Source of the DNA: Eubacteriales bacterium
GTDB taxonomy: Bacteria > Bacillota > Clostridia > Lachnospirales > Lachnospiraceae
Direction of reading: 5' to 3'
DNA length: 64,000 bases
Assembly (NCBI GenBank): GCA_030539395.1
Contig: JAUNSC010000006.1
Coordinates: forward strand, 49,069 to 113,068
Below are positions 36,898 to 46,260 of this stretch, piece by piece (positions within the stretch are counted from its first letter, which is position 1; every line of letters starts with the position of its first letter). The position numbers and the translations under genes were made by a program. The notes beneath the pieces are model-generated. The model made no database searches. It was not told the DNA's origin and saw only the letters and a list, made by a program, of their open reading frames with translations.

Positions 36898-37428
36898 ATG
36901 AAGTTTATCATCAGCGGAAAAAACATTGAGATAACGGATGGCCTTCGTACGGCAGTTATCGACAAACTCAGCAAATTGGAAAGATATTTTACTCCTGACA
37001 CAGAAATCATTGTAACTATGAGTGTGGAAAAAGAAAGACAGAAAATAGAGGTGACGATTCCGGTAAAAGGAAATGTTATCCGTTCCGAGCAGGTCAGCAG
37101 CGATATGTATGTATCTCTTGATCTGGTGGAAGAAGTCATTGAGCGTCAGTTAAGGAAGTACAAGACAAAACTGATTGCAAGACATCAGGAAGGGACAAAC
37201 TTCCGCAGGGAATTCATTGAGAAAGAAGATACATCCGAACCGGAAGAAGTACAGATCGTGCGGACAAAACATTTTGGAATAAAGCCGATGTACCCGGAAG
37301 ATGCATGTGTGCAGATGGAGCTTTTGGGGCATAACTTCTTTGTATTCTGCAACGCAGAGACGGAAGAGGTGAATGTAGTATACAAACGAAAAGGAAACAC
37401 ATACGGATTGATAGAACCTGAGTTTTAG
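36898..37428 (+). CDS. hpf: Ribosome hibernation-promoting factor, long form
   Basis: 176 residues. The N-terminal domain (about 1-100) binds the small subunit and the C-terminal tail (about 120-176, IVRTKHFGIKPMYPEDA onward) pairs two ribosomes into 100S dimers. This two-domain form is the Gram-positive type. ATG 36898 follows AAAAGGAG; a longer frame from 36856 lies between promoter and ribosome site and is not used. It sits upstream of secA, a frequent Firmicute order, but each has its own promoter. Confidence 0.96.
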   Translation: MKFIISGKNIEITDGLRTAVIDKLSKLERYFTPDTEIIVTMSVEKERQKIEVTIPVKGNVIRSEQVSSDMYVSLDLVEEVIERQLRKYKTKLIARHQEGTNFRREFIEKEDTSEPEEVQIVRTKHFGIKPMYPEDACVQMELLGHNFFVFCNAETEEVNVVYKRKGNTYGLIEPEF

Positions 37429-37442
37429 AAAACAGAATAATT

Positions 37443-37473
37443 GCTGCCGGTTTTCGGACCGGCAGCTTTTTTT
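37443..37473 (+). terminator. Intrinsic terminator after hpf
   Basis: A perfect 9-bp GC-rich stem GCTGCCGGT / ACCGGCAGC with loop TTTCGG and seven T. Confidence 0.95.
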
Positions 37474-37485
37474 ACAAAGTTTTTA

Positions 37486-37514
37486 TTGTGTTACAGGCTC
37501 AAAGGTGGTAAAAT
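37486..37514 (+). promoter_or_regulatory. Promoter of secA
   Basis: TTGTGT (37486-37491), 17 bp, TAAAAT (37509-37514), about 45 bp before the secA start. Confidence 0.6.
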
Positions 37515-37559
37515 CATTGATAGTATGTGTAATTATGCAATTTCGAAGGAGTAATAATA

Positions 37560-40130
37560 ATGAGTCTTTTTTCTAAAGTATTTGGAACACACAGTGAGCG
37601 TGAATTAAAAAGAATCATGCCGCTGGTTGATAAAGTTGAAGCATTAAGACCGGATATGCAGGCACTGTCAGATGAACAGCTCCGCGGCAAGACAGATGAA
37701 TTTAAAAAACGTCTGGCAGGCGGTGAAACTCTGGACGATCTTCTTCCGGAGGCATTTGCAGCAGTGAGAGAGGCAGCAAAACGTGCTATTGGTCTGGAAC
37801 ACTACCGGGTGCAGATCATCGGTGGTATTATCCTTCATCAGGGACGTATTTCCGAGATGCGTACCGGTGAAGGTAAGACATTGGTTTCCACGCTTCCGGC
37901 ATATTTAAATGCGCTGGAAGGAAAGGGCGTTCATATAGTAACGGTCAATGACTATCTGGCACACCGTGATGCTGAGTGGATGGGAAAAGTACATGAGTTT
38001 CTGGGCCTTAAGGTCGGATGTGTCTTAAATGACATGGATAACGATGTGCGCCGTGAGATGTACAATTGCGACATCACTTACGTTACCAATAATGAACTTG
38101 GTTTTGATTATCTTCGTGATAATATGGTCATCTATAAAGAGCAGCTTGTGCAGCGCGATCTGCATTATGCGATCATCGATGAGGTGGACTCGGTTCTGAT
38201 TGATGAAGCCCGTACACCGCTGATCATTTCCGGACAAAGCGGCAAATCCACAAAACTGTATGAAGTAGCGGATATCATTGCACGTCAGCTTCAGCGCGGT
38301 GAAGCCAGCGGTGAAGTTACCAAAATGACAGCCATTATGGGAGAAGAGATTACCGAGACAGGCGATTTTATTGTCAATGAAAAGGACAAGATTGTTACGC
38401 TTACGCAGGAAGGTGTCGCAAAAGTAGAAAAATTCTTCCAGATTGAGAATCTGGCAGATGCGGAAAATCTTGAAATCCAGCACAATGTGGACCTGGCGCT
38501 GAGAGCAAATTATCTGATGTTCCGTGACCAGGATTATGTTGTAAAAGATGATCAGGTTATGATCGTAGATGAGTTTACAGGACGTATCATGCCGGGAAGA
38601 CGTTATTCTGACGGCCTCCATCAGGCGATTGAGGCAAAAGAACATGTGAAGGTAAAACGTGAGAGCAAGACCCTTGCAACGATTACTTTCCAGAACTTCT
38701 TTAACAAGTATAAAAAGAAAGCAGGCATGACAGGTACTGCACTTACAGAAGAAAAAGAATTCCGTGATATTTACGGCATGGATGTTATTGAGATTCCTAC
38801 TAACCGCCCGATTGCGCGTAAGGATCTGGATGATGCTGTATATATGACGAAAAAAGAAAAATACCATGCGGTTGTGGAAGAAATTGAAAAAGCCCATGCT
38901 AAAGGACAGCCGGTACTGGTAGGTACCATAACGATTGATATTTCCGAACTGCTTTCCGGTATGCTGAAAAAGAGAGGGATTCCGCATAAAGTTCTGAATG
39001 CGAAATTCCACGAACTGGAAGCAGAAATCGTTGCAGATGCAGGACAGCACGGTGCAGTCACAATCGCCACCAACATGGCCGGCCGTGGTACCGATATTAA
39101 GCTGGACGATATTTCAAAAGAGCTGGGCGGACTGAAGATCATCGGCACAGAGCGCCATGAGTCAAGACGTATCGACAATCAGCTCCGCGGACGTTCCGGA
39201 CGACAGGGCGATCCGGGAGAATCCAGATTTTATATTTCTCTTGAGGATGATCTGATGCGACTGTTTGGATCAGAGCGTCTTATGGGAATGTTCCGTTCTC
39301 TCGGTGTTGAGGAAAATGAGCAGATTGAGCACAAGATGCTCTCATCTGCGATTGAGAAAGCCCAGGAGAAGATTGAAGGAAATAACTACGGAATCCGTAA
39401 GAACCTGTTGGAATACGATCAGGTGAACAATGAACAGCGTGAGATTATTTATGCGGAAAGACGCCGTGTTCTGGATGGAGAGAATATGGAAAATGCCATT
39501 CAGAAAATGATCAGAGAAGTGGTGGAACGCAATGTAAATATGTGCATCGGCGAAGGAAACGATACAGGCGAATGGGATTTAAATGAATTGAATTCTCTGC
39601 TGCTGCCGGTTATTCCGCTGAAACCGATTACTCATGAAAGTATTGCTGATGTCAGGAACAAGAATGACTTGACGGAAGAACTTATCAGACGGGCTCAGGA
39701 GCTTTATAAGGAAAAAGAAAAACAGTTCCCGACACCGGAAGAGATGCGTGAACTGGAGCGTGTCATTATTCTGAAAGTAATTGACCGCAAATGGATGGAT
39801 CATATTGATGATATGGACCAGCTTCGTCAGGGCATTGGCCTGCAGGCATATGGACAGCGTGATCCGCTGGTTGAATATAAGACGATTGGTTTTGAAATGT
39901 TTGGCGAAATGACAGAAAACATTCAGGCTGATACATTGCGTCTGCTTTATCATGTTCGCGTAGAAGAAAAAGTAGAGCGTGAGGAAGTGGCAAAAGTAAC
40001 GGGAACAAATAAAGATGAAAGTCTGGCGAAAGCACCTAAAAAGCGTGCTGCAGAAAAGGTTTATCCGAATGACCCGTGTCCGTGCGGAAGCGGTAAGAAA
40101 TATAAGCAGTGCTGCGGGCGGAAGAAATAG
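37560..40130 (+). CDS. secA: Preprotein translocase ATPase SecA
   Basis: 856 residues, the motor of the Sec export pathway at the membrane. NBD1 has the P-loop in [12 protein letters not shown] near residue 99 and [15 protein letters not shown]; the preprotein cross-linking domain lies at about 225-370; NBD2 carries [12 protein letters not shown] and [11 protein letters not shown]. The C-terminal zinc site [13 protein letters not shown], which can bind lipid or SecB-like partners, is complete. GAAGGAG precedes the ATG. Confidence 0.97.
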   Translation: MSLFSKVFGTHSERELKRIMPLVDKVEALRPDMQALSDEQLRGKTDEFKKRLAGGETLDDLLPEAFAAVREAAKRAIGLEHYRVQIIGGIILHQGRISEMRTGEGKTLVSTLPAYLNALEGKGVHIVTVNDYLAHRDAEWMGKVHEFLGLKVGCVLNDMDNDVRREMYNCDITYVTNNELGFDYLRDNMVIYKEQLVQRDLHYAIIDEVDSVLIDEARTPLIISGQSGKSTKLYEVADIIARQLQRGEASGEVTKMTAIMGEEITETGDFIVNEKDKIVTLTQEGVAKVEKFFQIENLADAENLEIQHNVDLALRANYLMFRDQDYVVKDDQVMIVDEFTGRIMPGRRYSDGLHQAIEAKEHVKVKRESKTLATITFQNFFNKYKKKAGMTGTALTEEKEFRDIYGMDVIEIPTNRPIARKDLDDAVYMTKKEKYHAVVEEIEKAHAKGQPVLVGTITIDISELLSGMLKKRGIPHKVLNAKFHELEAEIVADAGQHGAVTIATNMAGRGTDIKLDDISKELGGLKIIGTERHESRRIDNQLRGRSGRQGDPGESRFYISLEDDLMRLFGSERLMGMFRSLGVEENEQIEHKMLSSAIEKAQEKIEGNNYGIRKNLLEYDQVNNEQREIIYAERRRVLDGENMENAIQKMIREVVERNVNMCIGEGNDTGEWDLNELNSLLLPVIPLKPITHESIADVRNKNDLTEELIRRAQELYKEKEKQFPTPEEMRELERVIILKVIDRKWMDHIDDMDQLRQGIGLQAYGQRDPLVEYKTIGFEMFGEMTENIQADTLRLLYHVRVEEKVEREEVAKVTGTNKDESLAKAPKKRAAEKVYPNDPCPCGSGKKYKQCCGRKK

Positions 40131-40148
40131 AGATAATATAAAAAGATA

Positions 40149-40173
40149 AGAAAAGGTCCGGTGGACCTTTTCT
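40149..40173 (+). terminator. Intrinsic terminator after secA
   Basis: A perfect 11-bp stem AGAAAAGGTCC / GGACCTTTTCT with loop GGT. The T-run is within the 3' arm, so strength is moderate. Confidence 0.6.
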
Positions 40174-40221
40174 AAGTTAAAGAATAAGAATATGTCAGTT
40201 GACAGGAAAGAAGGTGACAGT

Positions 40222-41347
40222 GTGGTCGAATTAGATCAGTTCCGATATACCATCGGATCCTACGAAAAACCATTGCTGGAAGTGAGGGATTCACTTTGAC
40301 CTGGCTAATAAGGAAAAACGGATCCAGGAATTAGAGCGGAAAATGGAAGAACCGGATTTTTGGGACAAACCGGAAAGTTCCCAGGAATCAATGAAAACAT
40401 TAAGTGCACTGAAAGATGATGTGGCTGTGTACCGCACTCTTAAGGAGCAGTATGAGGAAATAGAAACTTTGATAGAAATGGCGGATGAGGAGAACGACGC
40501 TTCTCTGATCCCGGAGATACAGGAAACTCTTGATTCTTTTATCAGCACATTTGAAAATATCCGTATTAAGACACTTTTGTCTGGTGAATATGACCGTTCA
40601 GACGCTATCCTGGCACTTCATGCGGGAGCCGGCGGAACCGAGTCCTGTGACTGGGCTTCCATGCTTTACCGTATGTATACGAGATGGGCGGATAAAAAGG
40701 GATTTCAGGTTGAAGTGCTGGATTATCTGGATGGAGACGAGGCTGGTATCAAATCTGTTACTTTTGAAGTGCGGGGAGAAAATGCCTACGGTTATCTGAA
40801 AGCGGAAAAGGGTGTTCATCGTCTGGTACGTATTTCTCCGTTTAATGCGGCAGGAAAACGTCAGACTTCCTTTGTACAGTGTGATGTCATGCCGGATATT
40901 GAGGAAGATGTAGATGTGGAAATCCGTGATGAGGATCTTCGGATTGATACCTACCGTTCCAGCGGAGCCGGCGGTCAGCATATTAATAAGACATCTTCGG
41001 CAATCCGTATCACCCATCTGCCGACAGGAATTGTGGTTCAGTGCCAGAATGAGCGCTCACAATTCCAGAATAAAGACAAAGCCATGCAGATGCTGAAAGC
41101 AAAACTGTATCTGTTAAAACAGCAGGAAAATGCAGAAAAAGCTTCGGGGATCCGCGGTGAGAAGAAAGAGATGGGCTGGGGAAATCAGATACGTTCTTAT
41201 GTGATGCAGCCATATACCATGGTTAAAGATCATCGTACTAATGCGGAAACCGGAAATGTTGACAGCGTGATGGATGGAAACATTGATCTTTTTATTAACT
41301 CATATTTGAAATGGGTTGCACTGGGGGCTTCCGAACAGGAAGAATAG
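40222..41347 (+). CDS. prfB: Peptide chain release factor 2, with programmed +1 frameshift
   Basis: RF2 reads UGA and UAA. The first 25 codons (GTG 40222, MVELDQFRYTIGSYEKPLLEV then RDSL) end at CTT TGA (40294-40299). Shifting +1 continues as DLANKEKRIQELERKM in the frame that ends at 41347, giving about 374 residues, the normal length. The GGQ motif is in SSGAGGQHINKTSSAI. The feature therefore joins 40222-40296 and 40298-41347. A plain reading in one frame would miss the N-terminus. Confidence 0.96.
40284..40300 (+). other. Programmed +1 frameshift site of prfB
   Basis: A Shine-Dalgarno-like GAGGGA lies 4 nt before CTT TGA C, the conserved slip site at which low RF2 lets the ribosome move forward by one base. 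The in-frame stop is UGA, read by RF2 itself, so the gene is autoregulated. Confidence 0.9.
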
Positions 41348-41383
41348 AATAATTCGAATATCAGATGAAAAGGAGAAGAGATT

Positions 41384-42571
41384 ATGGGAATCATAAAAAC
41401 AGCAATTGATACGGTGATGGGCACAGTAAATTCAGCTTTGAATGATCAGTTTCTGGAAGTGATAGAACCGGGAGAGATGGGCGAAGGAACTGTTTTTGTG
41501 AAAGGTGTGAAGGCCGGAAAAGGCTCCAATAAAAGAGGCACATCGGATACGATTTCAGATGGTTCCACGATACATGTATATGATAATCAGTTTATGATTC
41601 TGACAGATGGCGGAAAAATAATCGACTATACGGCAGAACCGGGATATTATACTGTGAAAAACTCTTCTTTGCCGTCTATGTTTAACGGCCAGTTTGACGA
41701 TGCTCTGGAGGAGTCTTATGCGAGATTGAAATATGGCGGAATGACACCGGTGCAGCAGAAAGTATATTATATTAATTTACAGGAGATCAAGGGAATAAAA
41801 TTCGGCACACGAAATCCTGTTAATTATTTTGATAATTTTTATAATGCAGAACTTTTCCTGCGGGCACATGGAACGTATTCTATCAAGATTACGGACCCGC
41901 TGAAATTTTATGCGGAAGTTGTGCCGGGAAATGCAGAGAGGGTTCAGATAGAAGATATTAATGGGCAGTATTTGTCAGAGTTTTTGGAAGCTCTCCAGAC
42001 AGCGATCAATAAAATGTCTGCAGATGGATTAAGGATATCTTATGTTTCTTCCAGGGCATCGGAACTTGGAAAGTATATGGCAGATGTTTTGGATGAAGAA
42101 TGGACTAAAACAAGAGGAATACAGATCCAGTCCGTGGGTATCGCAAGTATTTCTTATGATGAGGAATCCCAGAAACTGATCAACATGCGCAATCAGGGAG
42201 CAATGATGGGGGATCCGAATATCAGAGAAGGATATGTGCAGTCTGCAATTGCTCAGGGATTTCAAAATGCGGGTTCCAACCCGGGCGGTGCTATGGCAGG
42301 TTTTATGGGCATGGGAATGGGAATGAATGCGGCCGGCGGATTTATGGGCCAGGCATCCCGGACGAATATGCAGCAGATGAATCAGCAGACACAGATGCAA
42401 GGCCATGCACAGGCTGCGCCGGGACAGTGGACGTGTGGATGCGGTGCGGTAAACAGCGGAAAGTTTTGCTCCAACTGCGGAAAACCGGCGCCGTCAGGAC
42501 AGTGGACATGCGGATGCGGTGCAGTGAACAATGGAAATTTCTGTTCTAACTGCGGTAAACCGAGAGCATAA
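41384..42571 (+). CDS. SPFH-domain protein with tandem C-terminal zinc ribbons (YdjI-like)
   Basis: 395 residues. The SPFH-like domain fills about 25-260 (FLEVIEPGEMGEGTVFVKG onward). A Gly/Met/Gln-rich linker (about 275-345) follows, then two copies of a zinc ribbon, each with GQWTCGCGAVN and FCSNCGKP, about 23 residues apart and nearly identical also at the DNA level. In Bacillus subtilis, the related YdjI recruits a PspA-type protein to the membrane. No PspA gene adjoins it here. AAGGAG precedes the ATG. Confidence 0.85.
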   Translation: MGIIKTAIDTVMGTVNSALNDQFLEVIEPGEMGEGTVFVKGVKAGKGSNKRGTSDTISDGSTIHVYDNQFMILTDGGKIIDYTAEPGYYTVKNSSLPSMFNGQFDDALEESYARLKYGGMTPVQQKVYYINLQEIKGIKFGTRNPVNYFDNFYNAELFLRAHGTYSIKITDPLKFYAEVVPGNAERVQIEDINGQYLSEFLEALQTAINKMSADGLRISYVSSRASELGKYMADVLDEEWTKTRGIQIQSVGIASISYDEESQKLINMRNQGAMMGDPNIREGYVQSAIAQGFQNAGSNPGGAMAGFMGMGMGMNAAGGFMGQASRTNMQQMNQQTQMQGHAQAAPGQWTCGCGAVNSGKFCSNCGKPAPSGQWTCGCGAVNNGNFCSNCGKPRA

Positions 42572-42605
42572 TATAGGAAGTATATGAAAGGAATCGGGTG
42601 GACGG

Positions 42606-43679
42606 ATGGCGGCTGTTACATTTAAATGCCCAAATTGCGGCGGAGATATAAAATTTGATCCTGCATCCCAGAAATATAAATGTGAATATTGTACTTCTTT
42701 GTTCACACAGGAAGAACTGGAAGCTTCCAATCCCCAAACCCGAAAAAAGGAAGAGGACACCAGCGGAAGCGAACCGGGTGTTTCGGGAGAGCGGGACGCG
42801 CACGGCACCGCAGTAGTATACTCCTGTCCTGACTGTGGTGCAGAAATTGTGACAGATGAAACAACAGCAGCGACGTTTTGTTACTATTGTCATAATCCGG
42901 TTGTGCTTCAGGGAAAACTTTCCGGAGAGTATAAGCCGGATCTGGTGATACCATTTGCGGTGGATAAAAAAGAGGCCGTGGACAGTTTTCTTAAATATGT
43001 CAGAAGTAAAAAATTCGTGCCCGCAGATTTTTTCTGTAAAGAGCAGATTGAAAAGATAAGTGGAATATATTTCCCGTTTTGGATGTATTCCTGCCAGGCT
43101 GACGGAACATGGAAGGGAACCGGAAATCAAATCCGGGTTTACAGAATGGGAGATATTGAATATACTGAGACAAAAGTATTTGATATACAGAGAAGTGCTG
43201 ATCTGACTTTTAAAAATCTGATGCGGGATGCTCTGGATAAAGAAAACCGTCAGCTTGTTGAAGCTGTACAGCCTTTCAGGGTTGAGGGGGCAAAAAATTT
43301 TTCCATGGGCTATTTATCAGGTTTTCAGGCGGAAAAACGTAATATCGAAAAGCAGGATCTGATAGCAGGATTAAAGCAGGAAATACAGGAACATGCAGCT
43401 CAGATGATGAAAGCAAGCGTTAATGGATACGCGTCTGCCAGCACACTTTCACAGGATGTGTGGATGCATGAGGAGGATTGGAAATATCTTCTTCTTCCGG
43501 TATGGGTCCTGACATATAAAGGAATGGATGGCAGGATGTACTACTATGCCATGAATGGACAGACAAAAAAGATATGCGGAGTTCTGCCGGTAGATAAAAA
43601 GCGGGTGGTGACATTGTTTTTCGGCATTTTTGTACCGGTGCTTGTATTGCTGCTTTTGGGAGGATACTTTTTATGGTAG
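42606..43679 (+). CDS. TFIIB-type zinc-ribbon membrane protein (YdjG/H-like)
   Basis: 357 residues. Two zinc ribbons, CPNCGGDIKFD...CEYC (8-29) and CPDCGAEIV...CYYC (about 75-95), are joined by a low-complexity linker. The middle has a KEQIEKISGIYFPFWMYSC pattern, and one membrane segment ends the protein (about 335-357). Proteins of this kind accompany SPFH and TPM genes in Firmicute envelope-stress clusters. Its stop overlaps the next start by 7 bp, which implies coupling. Confidence 0.82.
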   Translation: MAAVTFKCPNCGGDIKFDPASQKYKCEYCTSLFTQEELEASNPQTRKKEEDTSGSEPGVSGERDAHGTAVVYSCPDCGAEIVTDETTAATFCYYCHNPVVLQGKLSGEYKPDLVIPFAVDKKEAVDSFLKYVRSKKFVPADFFCKEQIEKISGIYFPFWMYSCQADGTWKGTGNQIRVYRMGDIEYTETKVFDIQRSADLTFKNLMRDALDKENRQLVEAVQPFRVEGAKNFSMGYLSGFQAEKRNIEKQDLIAGLKQEIQEHAAQMMKASVNGYASASTLSQDVWMHEEDWKYLLLPVWVLTYKGMDGRMYYYAMNGQTKKICGVLPVDKKRVVTLFFGIFVPVLVLLLLGGYFLW

Positions 43680-44524
43680 GCCGGCGTAAATCTACATACA
43701 AGATAAAATTGATGTTTGTTTTTTGGACGGCGGCTCTGTGGATGTTCGTAATGCCGCTGGCTGCCGGGGCAGAGAGCATTGTTTTTGATGAAGCGGAATT
43801 ATTTTCTTCCGAAGAGAAAACAGAGCTGGAAGAATTGGGACAGAAGCTTGAAAAAGAGTATAAGATGAATTTTCTGATGCTTACGATCGATGATGCACAC
43901 GGAATGTCATCTGCACAGTTTGCAGAAGAGTTTTACGAAAAAGAAGGATATGATACGAACGGAAGGAGCGGGGGAATTGTGCTGATCATTGATATGGATA
44001 ACCGGCAGATGAACCTGATAACCACCGGGAGTATGATATATTACATCACTGATGCCCGGGAAGAACGTATTTATGATGCCGGAGAAGATTATGTCCGGGA
44101 GAAGGAATACGCAGATGCAATGTATGCCATGTTGAGACAGGTACAAACATACATGGAAAAGGGGATTCCGGATAATCAATATACGTATGATACAGAAACA
44201 GGAAAGATCGTATATCACAGGAGCCTTACATCCATGGATGTGCTGATGGCATTTGCAGCAGCTTTTCTATGTGCAGGCGGGGCATGTTTTGTTCTGTACC
44301 GGAAGTACAGTGTCGTAAAAGAATATGAGTATCAGATTAATCAGAATGCGGAAATAAATCTGACCGGAAGAGAGGACAGGCTTGTCCGACAGTTTGTGAC
44401 ACAGAGGAAAATTCCGAGAAATCCGCCTCCGGACAGCGGAGGAATTGGTGGAGGAGGAAGAACCTCTACACACACATCATCCGGTGGAAGAACTTACGGT
44501 GGAGGACATGGACGCGGATTTTAA
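43673..44524 (+). CDS. TPM-domain membrane protein (YgcG-like)
   Basis: 283 residues. Signal or first membrane segment at about 12-32, then a TPM domain (about 35-150; VFDEAELFSSEEK, then SGGIVLIIDMDNRQMNL), a membrane segment near 187-205, and a Gly/Ser/Thr-rich cytoplasmic or exposed tail that ends GGGHGRGF. TPM domains occur in thylakoid protein TLP18.3-like phosphatases and in envelope-stress modules. Third gene of the SPFH cluster, overlapping the zinc-ribbon gene. Confidence 0.83.
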   Translation: MVGRRKSTYKIKLMFVFWTAALWMFVMPLAAGAESIVFDEAELFSSEEKTELEELGQKLEKEYKMNFLMLTIDDAHGMSSAQFAEEFYEKEGYDTNGRSGGIVLIIDMDNRQMNLITTGSMIYYITDAREERIYDAGEDYVREKEYADAMYAMLRQVQTYMEKGIPDNQYTYDTETGKIVYHRSLTSMDVLMAFAAAFLCAGGACFVLYRKYSVVKEYEYQINQNAEINLTGREDRLVRQFVTQRKIPRNPPPDSGGIGGGGRTSTHTSSGGRTYGGGHGRGF

Positions 44525-44551
44525 TCCGGTGTGCAGGACGAAGGAGAAGAG

Positions 44552-44995
44552 ATGAAGGCAAAAACACAATATTATGTGGTAAAAGAGAAAGCGGTTCCGG
44601 AGGTGCTTCTGAAAGTGGTAGAAGCAAAACGGCTGATTGAGTCAGAACGGGTATCTACCGTGCAGGATGCCGCAGAAGCAGTTGGGATCAGCCGCAGTTC
44701 TTTTTACAAATATAAGGATGACATTTTTCCCTTTCATGAAAATACAAAGGGAAAAAATATTACGTTTATCATGCAAATGGATGATGAGCCGGGACTTTTA
44801 TCGGAAGTTCTTCGCGTGATCGCAGAATATCAGGCAAATATTCTCACAATACATCAGACAATGCCTATAAACGGGATAGCATCCCTGACACTTAGCGTGG
44901 ATATTCTTCCCTCTACGGGAGATACCATGACCATGTTGTCGGATCTTGAAAATTTGAAGGGAATTCATTATCTGAAGATATTAGGACGCGAATAG
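44552..44995 (+). CDS. ACT-domain protein (PheB/UPF0735 type)
   Basis: 147 residues. A short HTH-like N-terminal part (STVQDAAEAVGISRSSFYKYKDD) is followed by an ACT domain (about 75-145; NITFIMQMDDEPGLLSEVLRV), which usually binds an amino acid. Homologues are annotated PheB or UPF0735. It lies 18 bp before hom, so it may sense threonine-family amino acids and regulate the operon. ATG 44552 follows AAGGAG; the earlier ATG at 44531 has no site. Confidence 0.85.
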   Translation: MKAKTQYYVVKEKAVPEVLLKVVEAKRLIESERVSTVQDAAEAVGISRSSFYKYKDDIFPFHENTKGKNITFIMQMDDEPGLLSEVLRVIAEYQANILTIHQTMPINGIASLTLSVDILPSTGDTMTMLSDLENLKGIHYLKILGRE

Positions 44996-45013
44996 AAGCA
45001 GGAGGAAAAGATT

Positions 45014-46234
45014 ATGATTAATATTGCAGTTCTGGGGTATGGAACGGTTGGTTCCGGTGTGGTTGAGGTAATTAACACCAATCACAAAAGTATTAATAAG
45101 AAAGCCGGAGATGAGATTAATATCAAATATGTGCTGGATCTCAGAGATTTTCCGGATGACCCGGTACAGGAGAAGATTGTTCATGACTTTAACATTATTT
45201 TGAATGATCCGGAGATTAAAATTATTGCGGAAGTAATGGGTGGGGTAGAACCGGCGTATACCTTTACGAAAAATGCACTTCTTGCAGGAAAGAGTGTCTG
45301 CACTTCTAACAAAGAACTGGTGGCTAAGCATGGCGCTGAACTGCTGCAGATTGCAAGAGATAAAAATGTGAATTATCTTTTTGAAGCAAGCTGCGGAGGC
45401 GGAATTCCGATCATCCGTCCGTTGAATTCTTCTTTGACAGCTGATGAAATTGATGAGATTGCCGGTATACTCAATGGGACAACAAATTATATGCTGACCA
45501 AGATGGCAGAAGAAGGAAGTGAATACAGCGATGTGCTGAAAGAGGCTCAGGAGAAGGGATATGCGGAGCGCAATCCGGAAGCAGATGTGGAGGGGCATGA
45601 TGCCTGCCGCAAAATAGCGATTCTGTCCTCCCTGGCTTTTGGACGCCATGTGGATTTTGAAGATATTTACACAGAGGGAATTACAAAGATTTCCGCAGCA
45701 GATTTTAAATATGCAAAAGTGATGAACCGTGCGATTAAATTGCTTGGCTTCAGTAAGAAAGTGGGGACAAGTTTCTATGCCATGGTGGCACCTATGATGG
45801 TAAGTCCTTCTGATCCGCTGTACAGTGTAAATGATGTATTCAATGCAATTTTTGTGCACGGCAACGTGCTGGGAGATGCCATGTTTTATGGACGCGGCGC
45901 AGGAAAACTTCCTACAGCCAGTGCAGTCGTAGCTGATATTGTGGATGAAGCAAAACATTTGAACAGAAATATTATGTCCTTCTGGAGCAGCAAAAAGCTT
46001 GAACTGGCAGATGTGGGAGAATCACACCGCCGATTCTTTGTGCGCGTCAAAGGAAACATTGAGGAAGAAAAGGCTCATGTAGAAGATGTGTTTGGCGGCG
46101 TAAAATATGTGCAGGTTCCCGGACTTGACGGAGAATTCGGTTTTATAACGGGAATCATAACAGAAGGGGAATATAAAGAAAAAGCAGATAAACTGGGGTC
46201 TGTGATCAGCATGATCCGTATGAGAAATCTGTAA
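45014..46234 (+). CDS. hom: Homoserine dehydrogenase
   Basis: 406 residues. Reduces aspartate semialdehyde to homoserine with NAD(P)H. The Rossmann start AVLGYGTVGSGVVEV, the catalytic-domain GGGIPIIRPL, GILNGTTNYML and NPEADVEGHDACRKIAIL are visible. A C-terminal ACT domain (about 325-400) would allow feedback by threonine. AGGAGG precedes the ATG. It lies between the ACT protein and a phosphoglycerate-mutase-like kinase candidate. Confidence 0.95.
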   Translation: MINIAVLGYGTVGSGVVEVINTNHKSINKKAGDEINIKYVLDLRDFPDDPVQEKIVHDFNIILNDPEIKIIAEVMGGVEPAYTFTKNALLAGKSVCTSNKELVAKHGAELLQIARDKNVNYLFEASCGGGIPIIRPLNSSLTADEIDEIAGILNGTTNYMLTKMAEEGSEYSDVLKEAQEKGYAERNPEADVEGHDACRKIAILSSLAFGRHVDFEDIYTEGITKISAADFKYAKVMNRAIKLLGFSKKVGTSFYAMVAPMMVSPSDPLYSVNDVFNAIFVHGNVLGDAMFYGRGAGKLPTASAVVADIVDEAKHLNRNIMSFWSSKKLELADVGESHRRFFVRVKGNIEEEKAHVEDVFGGVKYVQVPGLDGEFGFITGIITEGEYKEKADKLGSVISMIRMRNL

Positions 46235-46260
46235 AAGCGACTGAAAATGAGGAGATAATT

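Noticed and set aside
38025-39050. Minus-strand frame of 341 codons inside secA
   Set aside because: Antisense to conserved SecA motifs, no ribosome site, composition unlike real proteins.
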